From Nematostella vectensis (lineage: Eukaryota > Cnidaria > Anthozoa > Actiniaria > Edwardsiidae): a stretch of 64,000 nucleotides of DNA. Location: assembly GCF_932526225.1 (NCBI RefSeq), contig NC_064038.1, forward strand, positions 5,316,741 through 5,380,740, written 5' to 3'. This document shows, piece by piece, positions 37,031 through 48,333 of the stretch. Below the pieces are notes generated by a model that was not told where the DNA came from, ran no database searches, and saw nothing but the letters and a program-made list of their open reading frames with translations. The translations under genes and the position numbers were made by a program. Numbering within the stretch: the stretch's first letter is position 1; every line of letters begins with the position of its first letter.

Positions 37031-40000
37031 CTATCTTTTTCTTTTGCTGGCTACTTCCGCGAGGTACCGCACCGTAAGCGACCCGCTGGACTCAGTTAGC
37101 CCCCCGCGCCTCACGTTCAAGTCCCCGCGATGTCCATCGCCCTTTTGCACCATGCTGGTGTCACCCTTTGAGCGCTTTCTCTGCTTACTTTTCTTTTGTA
37201 CGATGTCATCAAGGTACCTAACTGTAAGTGAGGTGTTTGACTCGACATTCGGGTGAATAGTGGCTTGATCTCGATAACAAGGGAACGCCTCCTCGTCTAT
37301 GTGCCAAGACGCTTTTCTCTTCTCTTTGTGACCTTTCATTTTCCTCTTCCGCGCTATTTCCCCAAGATATCTGACGGTTAGAGAAGTGTTAGAGTCCGTC
37401 AATTCACCGCGCCGCTCTCCCAAATCACCGGTGAAAGTGATATCGTCCAAGTAGTGTGGGTTGGTGTCCGCAGGCTGGTCAGCGGAATTATCTATGTGCC
37501 AAGACGCTTCTCTCTTCTCTTTGTGACCTTTCATTTTCCTCTTCCGCGCTATTTCCCCAAGATATCTTACGGTTAGAGAAGTGTTAGAGTCCGTCAATGC
37601 ACCGCGCCGCTCCCCCAAATCACCGGTTAAAGTGATATCGTCTAGGTAACGTGGGTTGGTGTCCGCAGGCTGTTCAGCGGAATTATCGATTAATCCTGTG
37701 CGCGTAACCTTGCGCAACAGGTGCAAGGCAATGACGATGAGAAGCTCAACGAGCTCTGAGGCCGTGAGTGCCGAGATGCCGATCCACAGCCCAAGCTGAC
37801 CTCCGATATCCGACACGAAATTCACAAGCTGTCAATCAAAGCACACGCATGCGTGTTAATAGAACACAGTAAAGCAGAAGAGGAATAAACACTCATATCA
37901 TTAGGGTAGTTTAGATCCGATTTATACGTCTCTCTCTCCTGTCGTGCCGCATGTAATTATCTATTTGTATCGACACAAATACATTTGGTTAAACGTTCGT
38001 TCAGTCGTCGCCAAGCTGAGCTCCGATATCCGACACAAAATTCACAAGCTGTCAATCAAAGCACACGCATGCGTGTTAGTAAAACACAGTGAAGCAGAGA
38101 AGGAATGCACAACTCATGTCATTAGGGTAGTCTAGATCCACCGCGCACGAGCCACAAGACGCCTTCTCTCGCTTTTCCGAATGCGCCTGCATGGAGTCCT
38201 TGCCAAAATCGCGTCTTGTTCAGGGCGACATTAGGGTGATTTAGATCCACGACGCCGGCAAGAGGACGCCGCCTCGCGCACGATCGGTTGCGCGCACACG
38301 CTGATTTTTGCCTGTGTCGCGTCCTGTTCAGGACGGCATTTCATGCATTTTCACGTCCTCTTCAGGACGGGACGCCGGCAAAAATCAGCGTGCGCGCGCA
38401 ATCGAACGTGCGCGAGGCGGCGTCCTCTTGCCGGCGTCGTGGATCTAAATCACCCTATTTACATCAAAAACACTCCTTTTCACGCACCTCGTAGGACCTG
38501 TACTCCTCGATAACCTCGTGGTTCAGCTCTTCGTAGAATATCTGAAGCTTCACGAAATAAGCCCTGAATCAACAGAAACCAATAAACAGATCAATTAATA
38601 CAAACCGTAGCATGAATTACCACCACCAACATAACAGTTTCTGCCATTACCTGGCGTCTGCGTTTGCCGGGAGAACAAATCCTTTGTCTTCTTTAAGCTC
38701 GTCTAGAAAATGTGCCTGAATTGAAAAAAAGGAATTGCCATTTCATCTTTATATTTATAGTAGCCAATAATAAAGATAACAGTTTGCTCACCTCATAATC
38801 ATCTGTAGGCCATCTCGCCGATGAAATTGAAAGCTTAAAGACTTCTTCACTATGACAAAACAGAATACACGATAAAGACTGATAATGATGATGACGATGG
38901 CGGTGGCGGTGGCGGTGGCGGTGGCGGTGATGATGATGATGATGATGATGATGATATGGGTGCGATAGTTTTTGCAAAATTGGCCTTACTTGCAAGGAGG
39001 GCGGCATTTCTCTGAGCAGCCGAGTTTATTGTCTTGGTACAGCGACTGAACCTTGTTCAGACACCTGACTAAAGAAGTAGATAGTGAGGATTAGTTTGCA
39101 TATTTAAACACCAAAATGAATAATATTCGGCACCCTGTGCTGCGGATAGCCGCTGTACAGTACTTACTGACGTCGATGTCAAGGATATCACAAACTGTCC
39201 GCTGTACAGTACTTACTGACGTCGATGTCAAGGATATCACAAACTGTCCTGTTATCGATGTTAGGGAATCTGTATTCAAGACATCCACACATGTCCACCT
39301 GCTTGTGAGCGAGACACGAGTCCATGCACGTCTAAAAAGATAGACGTGATGCTAGCAATACTATATGAATCACACATCCTCGGCAAAACGATATACTGGG
39401 GAAACGTAGGTAAAATCCCTTAAACATCTGGCGTTTCTTCGTAAGAGACAGATGTCCGCACGTCCTTTCCGCCCTCCCTAAGATGAACCTCTCTTTGATA
39501 AACGTCTCTTTTTTTAGAGATTTCAAGCATGTTAACGCTACTATGGTCGAACTTACCGTGCGTGAATAGGACACATTATATCGCTTTCTGTACAGATTCT
39601 CGGGGTCGATATCATCACTGCTCAGGCAGCTTTTGTTGTTGAAGGGATCTGCACGGAGTATATTCGTCTGGCAAAACATTTGAAAAAAAATAATGTGAGA
39701 ACCGAAATCTTTATGTTTATCCTAGGAAACTCGCACAATTTAACAACACATGAAGTAGTGTGTAACAAGACGTAAAATCAGTGATTTGTATACGCCTATA
39801 CTTACCATCCTAATGCCCGTAGTGGTGGAAAACCCGGGTGATACGCTGATGCCTTTCTCTAATGGTGACGGCATCTCACCTTGAGTGGAAATCAATACGC
39901 GCATGCCTGCTTCGTGAGACAGCTGACCAACGTACTCGTGTTGCTCGGCGTTTAGCTCAAGCGTAAGGCCTGGATAAATTTGCAATAAAATAAACAACAC

Positions 40001-43000
40001 ATTTCTACCATTCATCAGTATTTTAATATCAATAAGTAATCACACTTCTACCATGCATTAGTATATTAACTTTTCTTTAAAATAAAGAACCTATTTAACA
40101 ACCTAAGTAGCCTAAAATTTATAATAGTAGCCATTGAATAAGAACCTTTTTAGGCTAACCTGGAAAAAGCTAGGTTTTTATAAGCGGGTAAGTACTGTGT
40201 TTGCGAAAGCCCCTAGAGGGAGGGCATGTACCTAACCTCCAGCATAGCACTGCTAATAAGTGAACATATCATTAAGTCAAACTAATGCACACATACCGCT
40301 GGCGGGTCCCGGTTTGTTGGATCGCAGGATCGGTTTGGGTTCCCCTTGCCAGTCCTTCCCTGAATTGAACACGTAACAGTTGCCATAGCGATAATGCCAG
40401 AATCGACTCCACAGATTCTCCGTGTAGTTGCTGGAACAAAAATCGTATTTTGTCAATAAAATAAGGATAACATCTACTTTTCTTCCTCACTTAGGTGTTT
40501 GTTGGTGAATATCACACACGTGCATGGATAAATATCACTCACGTGCATGGATAAATATCACTCAAGTGCATGGGTAAATATCACTCAAGTGCATGGGTAA
40601 ATATCACTCAAGTGCATGGGTAAATATCACTCAAGTGCATGGGTAAATATCACTCAAGTGCATGGGTAAATATCACTTACGTGCAAGGGTAAATATCAAT
40701 CACGTGCAAGGGTAAATATCACTCAAGTGCATGGGTAAATATCACTTACGTGCATGGGTAAATATCACTCACGTGCATGGATAAATATCACTCAAGTGCA
40801 TGGGTAAATATCACTCAAGTGCATGGATAAATATCACTCAAGTGCATGGATAAATATCACTCACGTGCAAGGATGAATATCACTCACGTGCAAGGGTAAA
40901 TATCACTCAAGTGCAAGGGTAAATATCACTCAAGTGCAAGGGTAAATATCACTTACGTGCATGGATAAATATCACTTACGTGCATGAATAAATATCATTC
41001 ACGTGCAAGGGTAAAAATATCACTCAGGTGCATGGATAATAATCGCTCACTTGCATGGATAAATATCACTCACGTGCAAGGATAAATATCACCCACGTGC
41101 AAGGGTAAATATCACTCAAGTGCATGGGTAAATATCACTTACGTGCAAGGGTAAATATCAATCACGTGCAAGGGTAAATATCACTCAAGTGCATGGGTAA
41201 ATATCACTTACGTGCATGGGTAAATATCACTCACGTGCATGGATAAATATCACTCAAGTGCGTGGATAAATATCACTCACGTGCATGGATAAATATCACT
41301 CAAGTGCATGGGTAAATATCACTCAAGTTCATGGGTAAATATCACTCAAGTGCATGGGTAAATATCACTTACGTGCAAGGGTAAATATCACTCACGTGCA
41401 TGGATAAATATCACTCAAGTACATGAATAAATATCACTCAAGTGCATGGGTAAATATCACTCAAGTGCATGGGTAAATATCACTTACGTGCATGGATAAG
41501 TTTCACTTACGTGCAAGGGTAAATATCACTCAAGTGCATGGGTAAATATCACTCAAGTGCGTGGGTAAATATCACTAAAGTGCATGGGTAAATATCACTC
41601 AAGTGCATGGATAAATATCACTCACGTGCATGGATAAATATCATTCAAGTGCATGGGTAAATATCACTCAAGTGCATGGGTAAATATCACTCAAGTGCAT
41701 GGATAAATATCACTCACGTGCAAGGATAAATATCACTCACGTGCAAGGGTAAATATCACTCAAGTGCATGGGTAAATCTCAGCCAAGTGCATCGGTAAAT
41801 ATCACTCAAGTACATGGGTAAATATCACTCAAGTACATGGGTAAATATCACTAACGTGCATGGATAAATATCACTCAAGTGCATGGGTAAATATCACTTA
41901 CGTGCAAGGGTAAATATCACTCACGTGCATGGGTAAATATCAATAAAGTGCATTGGTAAATATCACTCACGTGCATGGGTAAATATCAATAAAGTGCATG
42001 GGTAAATATCACTGACGTGCATGGGTAAATATCAATAAAGTGCATGGGTAAGTATCACTCACGTGCAAGGAATGCCACGATAGGTACACGATAGCACCAT
42101 ATCGTTAAACTGGTGCCCAGCCTCCATCAACATATCCTCTGGCTTGGTTGCTAAGCTCAGTACCAGCTCCTCTGTTTTGAGCGTCTGTTTGTCCAAGGTG
42201 GCCGGGTCGGGCTGGGATACCTCGCCCGTGAAAGCCTGCTCCTTTTTCTCCTCCATTGTCAAGGGTCTCTCTGTTTTTTTTTGTCAGTGTAGAGGTGGGA
42301 TAGTATAGAAAAAGGCGCGAATGGAATAAAGAAAGGACAATGTACAATATACAGGAATTTCATAGACCTGCTACTAATTTGGCCCAAAGGGCCACGAATG
42401 TCAAATCGAACGCAAATAGATAAAAAGCCTCAAAACGAGACATGTATGTGTTCTTTAAGGTGCACATGCTTTTAGAAGCCCTAGAAGAGAGCGAGTTTTT
42501 TAACAGAATGTTGTCAGGACATGAAATGCCAAATATTGCAAAACAATTATTTGGTACCGACCTGTAGGAGTTGGAGTGACGCCTGGAGGTAATGTAGTCG
42601 GCACTTCTACAGAAGTGAATAAATTATCAAATGCATTTCAGGAGCTAAGGGCATTGTCGGGGGATTTCCATCGAAAGCCTCTATTATTAACGTTTTCGTG
42701 CGGAGTGGAGAGGGTGTTGCTACTTTCCTATCCCCTATACTATCTACCTTTTTCACAAGACAATCTTTAGCTTCCCGGCAACCCCCCCCCTCCTCCCCAT
42801 AAACGCTTATTTGCTAATGGCAATTCTTATCCGTTGTTGGCGTGACAGTTATTACCCCCGTCCCCCATAACAGGCTTTGCTAATTGTGATTTTCTTCGAT
42901 ACTCACCAGTTGTTGGCGGGTCTGTGGGCTCCAGGGTAGTCGGCTCTGGGGTGGTAGGGGCGGTTGTGGGCTCCGTGGTTGGCACAGTAGTGGGAATAGT

Positions 43001-44593
43001 TGTTGGTATCGTAGTTGGCACTGTTGTTGGCTCAGTGGTAGGCGCCGTGGTTGGGACGGCTGTTGATTCCGTTGTGGGCACAGGTGTGGTTACTGGGGGC
43101 TCTGTAGGTTGCACAAGGTCGTGTTTGTTCCTACAGCAAAGATAATATGTGCATGGGCACTGACCAACCGCTACTCGTCGCTTGCGCAAACCTCCACCAT
43201 CACCGTCTTTGGTGATATCTGAATAAGAGATTGGTGGTTTATTATCAGTACAAAAGTATCATTACCGTCACCATTATGATAAAAATCACTATCATCCTTA
43301 TTATTTACATAAAAATCATCATCATTACCATCGTCATCTCCGTCAGCATCATAATCACCATTATCATAAAAATCACCATTGCCTTAAAACCATCATTATC
43401 ATCATCAACTGATCGACATCATCATAAAAATCATTATTATAATGATCATCATTATCATCATATTGCTGCTACTTTTACTATTACTCCTTTAAAGACGCGC
43501 ACTATAAGTGTTAGATTTCCCCCGTTAAAGTCTTAAGATTGGTTCTTACTTGGACGTAAGCGCAAGTTATTTTCCAATTCTCACTAGAACGCAAGGGCAA
43601 GAGAACGCAACTACTTGATTTTCTTGCTCTTGTGTTTGACCGATTCTCATTTGTGTTGCGCTTACGCTTGCGTCCTAGTGAGAACCAACCAACACGTACT
43701 TGGTGTTATGAAGTTCTCGAATGATCCTGCTAATTCACTGGTGATCTGAGACCTTCGGACTATGTTAAAATTGCATAGAGTCACTGCAGGAAAGGCAATA
43801 CTCTGTAATAAACCACAAGATAAAAATATCTATGCCAATAATTAACACAGCAAAAATATAAATAAAGAATCTATATCAGCAACAACAACAAAGCAGCACC
43901 ATTGAGGACGACAACAAAACTGCTGCATGAACAACAACAACAACACAAAAACAGTGTTTGTATCACCGCAATGTAATAGCTGCCGCTTAAAATAATACTA
44001 ACGCTTAATGAATTATCCCCCTAGACGACACTCACTTTGACTGTTTTTTTGTTTTTTTGTTTTTTCGTCTTTTTTTGTTTTTTGTCTTTTTGTTTATTCG
44101 AACCCAATCGAAATACGATATCAGCAACAACTACAAAGCAACACCATTGAGGACGACATCAGAACGACAGAATGGCCATAAACAAACAGCAAAAACAGAG
44201 CTGCTAGCAACAAGAATTACGACATTGAGAGCTGCAACAAGCCGAGACAATGATGACACTAGTTTGTGTCAATGCCATGACATCATAAAGTTATTAGAGA
44301 AGTTAAAAAGAATGTTTGACATAGAAAAATGGCTGGAAAAAGGAACGACATACCGCTGCATGCTTCATCCAGATCTGTGTTCCGATTGGTCGGCTGAGGT
44401 AGATGATAAGCAGATCAGAGATTTCAACGGCGAACATCCCGAACGCCACCATGATAATACTTGCCCAGAACAGTCGATTGTACTTTGACATCGTGTTAGC
44501 AATTCGCCCAAATCCATGCGCAGTTGTTTGATCGAAGAAACTCCATATGAACCCCAACACGGTTTTTGCAGTTTTGCCTTCATTTTGACTCAT
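37031..44593 (-). CDS. DEG/ENaC-family sodium channel subunit, copy A (14 exons, 835 residues)
   Basis: Exons, minus strand, N- to C-terminus: 44593-44354, 43802-43700, 43218-42907, 42606-42562, 42270-42063, 40430-40297, 39969-39806, 39667-39557, 39331-39217, 39068-38990, 38849-38792, 38715-38651, 38563-38488, 37828-37031. All phases agree. Family marks: HG gating motif (TTAHGFGRI, residues 24-32), TM1 near 41-66, FPAVTLCNFN after it, YGNCYVFNSG and GLTLELN in the ectodomain, a cysteine-rich block (CMDSCLAHKQVDMCGC), and TM2 with GGQLGLWIGIS holding the G-x-S filter (about 578-605). The family forms trimeric, amiloride-sensitive cation channels in the plasma membrane, often gated by acid or peptides (known). 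Two oddities lie in exon 3: RKRR near 126-129, a furin-type site, then a Thr/Pro-rich mucin-like insert of PTT repeats. The cytosolic tail carries four SLTVRYL repeats, two of them in a 195-bp in-frame duplication. The gating stimulus cannot be told from sequence. Confidence 0.9.
37797..38135 (-). repeat. 220-bp duplication of the channel A exon 14 acceptor edge
   Basis: The exon 14 start (TTGTGAATTTCGTGTCGG on the minus strand), its acceptor and about 80 bp of intron recur 220 bp further into the intron. There the copy reads TTGTGAATTTTGTGTCGG, with the same acceptor TTGATTGACAG. The copied coding part is about 45 bases and then diverges. Copy B of the gene lacks this duplication. Confidence 0.85.
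38232..38457. mobile_element. foldback element, arms about 80 bp, in channel A intron 13
   Basis: TAGGGTGATTTAGATCCACG at 38232 onward pairs with CGTGGATCTAAATCACCCTA ending at 38457. The arms continue through CGCCGGCAAGAGGACGCCGC and a GCGCGC tract to TTTTTGCC/GGCAAAAA. The loop holds GTCCTGTTCAGGACG, itself palindromic. GC content is far above the surroundings. Absent at the matching place in copy B, so it probably arrived after the duplication. Confidence 0.8.
38885..38958. repeat. GAT/GGCGGT trinucleotide repeat
   Basis: GATGATGACGATGGC, then GGTGGC hexamers, then a GAT run, in channel A intron 10. The matching intron of copy B holds a much longer GAT array at 48070-48415. Confidence 0.85.
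39151..39248 (-). repeat. 49-bp duplication of the channel A exon 9 end and donor
   Basis: Two perfect 49-bp copies. On the minus strand each reads GACAGTTTGTGATATCCTTG, ACATCGACGTCA, then donor GTAAGTACTGTACAGCG. The outer copy (39200-39248) joins the exon and supplies the donor in use. Reading on into the second copy meets TGA after eight codons. Confidence 0.9.
40497..42062 (-). repeat. 23-bp minisatellite made of the channel A exon 5 donor
   Basis: About 68 units. On the minus strand a unit reads GCACGTGAGTGATATTTACC plus CAT. Exon 5 ends CCTTGCAC with donor GTGAGTGATATTTACC, so the first unit is the real splice site. Many units have GCACTTGAGTG, where the GT is lost; a large minority keep GCAC/GTGAGT. 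The array fills almost all of intron 5. Confidence 0.92.
43539..43690. mobile_element. MITE-like element in channel A intron 2
   Basis: TTGGTTCTTACTTGGACG at the left pairs with CGTCCTAGTGAGAACCAA at the right. Internal arms (CGCAAG, AAGAGCAAG) pair less well. About 150 bp, noncoding. It ends about 8 bp from the exon 2 donor. Confidence 0.7.
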
Positions 44594-44989
44594 TTTACCT
44601 TAGAAAGCTTGGGATGAGCGATAAACGATCAAATAGATGCAACCATATACGTTACATGGCATTGGAAGATATTGAGTAGACTAGAAAACCTCAGAAACAT
44701 AAGTGACATTGAACTTCTATTGAAGCGTTTCAAAAATTTTAAAAGTTACTGAATAACGGATTTATAACGCGCGCGCAAACGTGTTTTCTGATGAAAAAAA
44801 AATACAGCGCGCGCAATTGAAAAAAAGAAAACTTTACGCACGAATTAAAGTTGGAGTCACAAGCTAGCTTATGTGTGTGTTTTTCATACATTATGTAATA
44901 ATGGTGTGTAGATTTGGGTTTTGAGTTTGGCGATGCAAACTAAGACTCCGAAACATTGCCCCGTCGTCTTGTTTGTCTACATTTCTGTA

Positions 44990-45171
44990 ATGCCTAGTGC
45001 ACACTTAGCGACATAACGACATGGGCGTGTGCACTCTTATCTTCGACATAACGACATGGACATAACGACATAAAAGAAAAAAAACATGTTTTTTTCTTTT
45101 ATGTCATTATGTCCATGTCGTTATGTCGTTATGTCGCCCATGTCGTTATGTTGCTAGTGTGCACTAGGCAT
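44990..45171. mobile_element. foldback element rich in CATAACGACAT
   Basis: ATGCCTAGTGCACACT at the left pairs with AGTGTGCACTAGGCAT at the right. Inner arms are tandem ACATAACGACATGG and its inverse, meeting at AAAAACATGTTTTT near 45089. It lies upstream of channel A exon 1, between the two channel genes. Confidence 0.8.
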
Positions 45172-46477
45172 AAGGCAAATATTTCGTATTCTAAGGACTC
45201 TCTACCCTAATACATTAGTTAGTTCGATTCATCAGGTCTTTAGTAAACAATTAATCGGGGTGTACCTTTAAACTACCTCACTCCTAAGGGGCGAATTTTG
45301 GCCTTGAAGATAGACTACTTGAATCAAGTCATCTTGCTCTCCTTGGTTTACTGGGGTTGCACGAACCGGTGCGTCCGAACCGCTTGTCTTAGCTTTTGAC
45401 TGACTAAAATAACATATCAAGCACAGATTTGATGAGGATTTGCCAGAAGAATAATTAGACTACAACTAACTCTTGAGGTCAAGGAATATTTTGCAAACTT
45501 TGGCTAGAAAATGAGGTTATTGTAGGTGTATTTTAATTTTCAATCTGTCTGCGCGCGCTTTACGCGCAATCGAAAATGACGCCATTCCGGGAGCGCGCGC
45601 ACGCTATTTCGTTCGTTATTTTGTAGTCATTTTTAGCTGTAGGAAATTTCTCTTGACCATCAGTGCAATCTGTACCAAGAAAAATGAAAATACAGTATAA
45701 AATGCCTAGGTATTGAAATTAAATCGTTAAATCGTCCGGGATTGAGTTATGAAGGCCCGTGGGAGTGGAGAAGGCCGTGGATTTGAAAGGCAAAGAAAAC
45801 ATCTGTTTTCAAATTTAAATCTTGAATTTTCATTGTCCAGGCATTCGGCGACAGTTTCTTCCTCGGAATGCCTCGGAGCTATTCTATCCTGCTCTTACCG
45901 CCTTCATGACTAAGATCATCTGCGCGCCATCACGACGCGCGGCGGTTGATAATATGCTTTGACGAAGTACATCATGGGAAGGGTGTCAATGGTGCGATAC
46001 AAACATCTCGGCGCCTTTCATCCCCCTGCATCTAATCTTTAACGTATTCATAATTCAGTAATATTCCTTTAAACGCAATTTGGAAACTTGCGATAACAGA
46101 TCGCGTGACTATTTGGGTGGCCAAAAAGTTGAGAAAGAGGAAATCAACCACAGGGTTGATGTTCTATGTTACACGCCTCTATATAAAAAATAATTAATTC
46201 GCCGATGTTTCCAAAATAACCCTTGGTCGGAGCTCAAAACAGATTCAAGAAGGCCCCTTTTCTCAAATTAATTAAATTTGGCACTGCGTATTTCCATTAA
46301 CTTTGCAATAAACCGCAAACCAAAGACAGACGCAGATTTTAATCCAATTAGGTAATGTTAGTACAATTTTATAAGTTCATCTCAAATAGCTCCATAATAT
46401 TCATCTTTCAGATTGTCCAGCTTTCTCTCATAATACTTCCTATTCATTATGACGATCCATGTTTGGTCGAAAAAGCT

Positions 46478-48075
46478 CTATCTTTTTCTTTTGCTGGCTA
46501 CTTCCGCGAGGTACCGCACCGTAAGCGATCCGCTGGACTCAGTCAGCTCCCCGCGCCTCACGCTCAAGTCTCCGCGATGTCCATCGCCCTTTTGCACCAT
46601 GCTGGTGTCACCTTTGGAGCGCTTTTTCTGCTTGCTTTTCTTTTGTACGATGTCATCAAGGTACCTAACTGAAAGTGAGGTGTTTGACTCAACATTCGGG
46701 TGAATAGTGGCTTGATCTCGATAACAAGGGAACGCCTCCTCGTCTATGTGCCAAGACGCTTCTCTCTTCTCCTTTTGACCTTTCTTGTTCCTCTTACGCG
46801 CTACCTCAGCAAGATATCTTACAGTAAGAGAAGTGTTAGATTCCGTCAATGCACCGCGCCGCTCTTTCAAATCACCGGTTAAAGTGATATCGTCTAGGTA
46901 ACATGGGTTGGTGTCCGCAGGCTGTTCAGCGGAATTATTGATTAATCCTATTCGCGTCACCTTGCGCAAGAGGTGCAAGGCAATGACGATGAGAAGCTCG
47001 ATGAACTCTGAGGCCGTTAGTGCCGAGATGCCGATCCATAGCCCAAGCTGACCTCCGATATCCGACACGAAATTCACAAGCTGTAAATCAAAGCACACGC
47101 ATGCGTGTTAAGAGAACACAGTGAAGCAGAAGAGGAATAAACACTCATATCATTAGGGTAGTTTAGATCCGATTCATACGTCTCTCTCCTGTCGTGCCGC
47201 ATGTAATTATCTATTTGTATCGACACAAATACATTTGGTTAAACGCTCGTTCAGACGTCGCACTAAATAGGTCGCGCTCAATAAGTGAGCTGTAAAAGGT
47301 GAGTTTTTTATGAAAAATTTAAAAAAAATGGATTCGTACATCAGAAGCTCGACGTTTAAATCGATGTCGCGCTTAGTGCCGTGCCGAACTTAATTCTGGC
47401 CTACCGAACTTAATTCTGGCCTACCGAACTTAATTGATTCAGACGTCGAACTATTAAAAAATATTCACAAACTATTCACAACTTGATTTGGCATTACAAA
47501 GACGCGATTAAATCCACAGCGCACACAAGACCTCGTCTCTCGCTAATTCGATGGGCGCGTATGGATTTCTTGCCAAAGTCGCGTCGTGTTCAGGGCGACA
47601 TTCCATGACTTAAAGACTTCTTCTGCCGTAATGGTGAATCTAAAACACCCCATTACTTTTCACGCACCTCGTAGGACCTGTACTCCTCGATAACCTCGTG
47701 GTTCAGCTCCTCGTAGAATATCTGAAGCTTCACGAAATAAGCCCTGAATCAACAGAAACCAATAAACAGATCAATTAATATAAACCGTAGCATGAATTAC
47801 CACCACCAACATAACAGTTTATGCCATTACCTGGCGTCTGCGTTTGCCGGGAGAACAAATCCTTTTTCTTCTTTAAGCTCGTCTAGAAAATGTGCCTGAA
47901 TGAAAAAGAAAAGGAATTGCCATTTTATCTTATTTTTGGTAGCCATTTTGAAAGATAACAGTTTGCTCACCTCATAATCATCTGTAGGCCATCTCGCCGA
48001 TGAAATTGAAAGTTTAAACACTTCTTCACTAGAGCAAAGAGGATGCACGATAAAGATAAAGACTGAAGATGGTGG

Positions 48076-48130
<55 letters not shown>

Positions 48131-48191
48131 GATGAGGATGGTTTGATGAAAAGTAGGATTATGATGATGATGATGGTGATGATGATGATGG

Positions 48192-48229
<38 letters not shown>

Positions 48230-48266
48230 GTGATGATGATAATGATGATGATGATGCTGCTGGTGC

Positions 48267-48297
<31 letters not shown>

Positions 48298-48299
48298 GG

Positions 48300-48333
<34 letters not shown>

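Noticed and set aside
38693-39007. 104-residue frame with a poly-His run
   Set aside because: GAT/GGC microsatellite in the intron between channel A exons 10 and 11.
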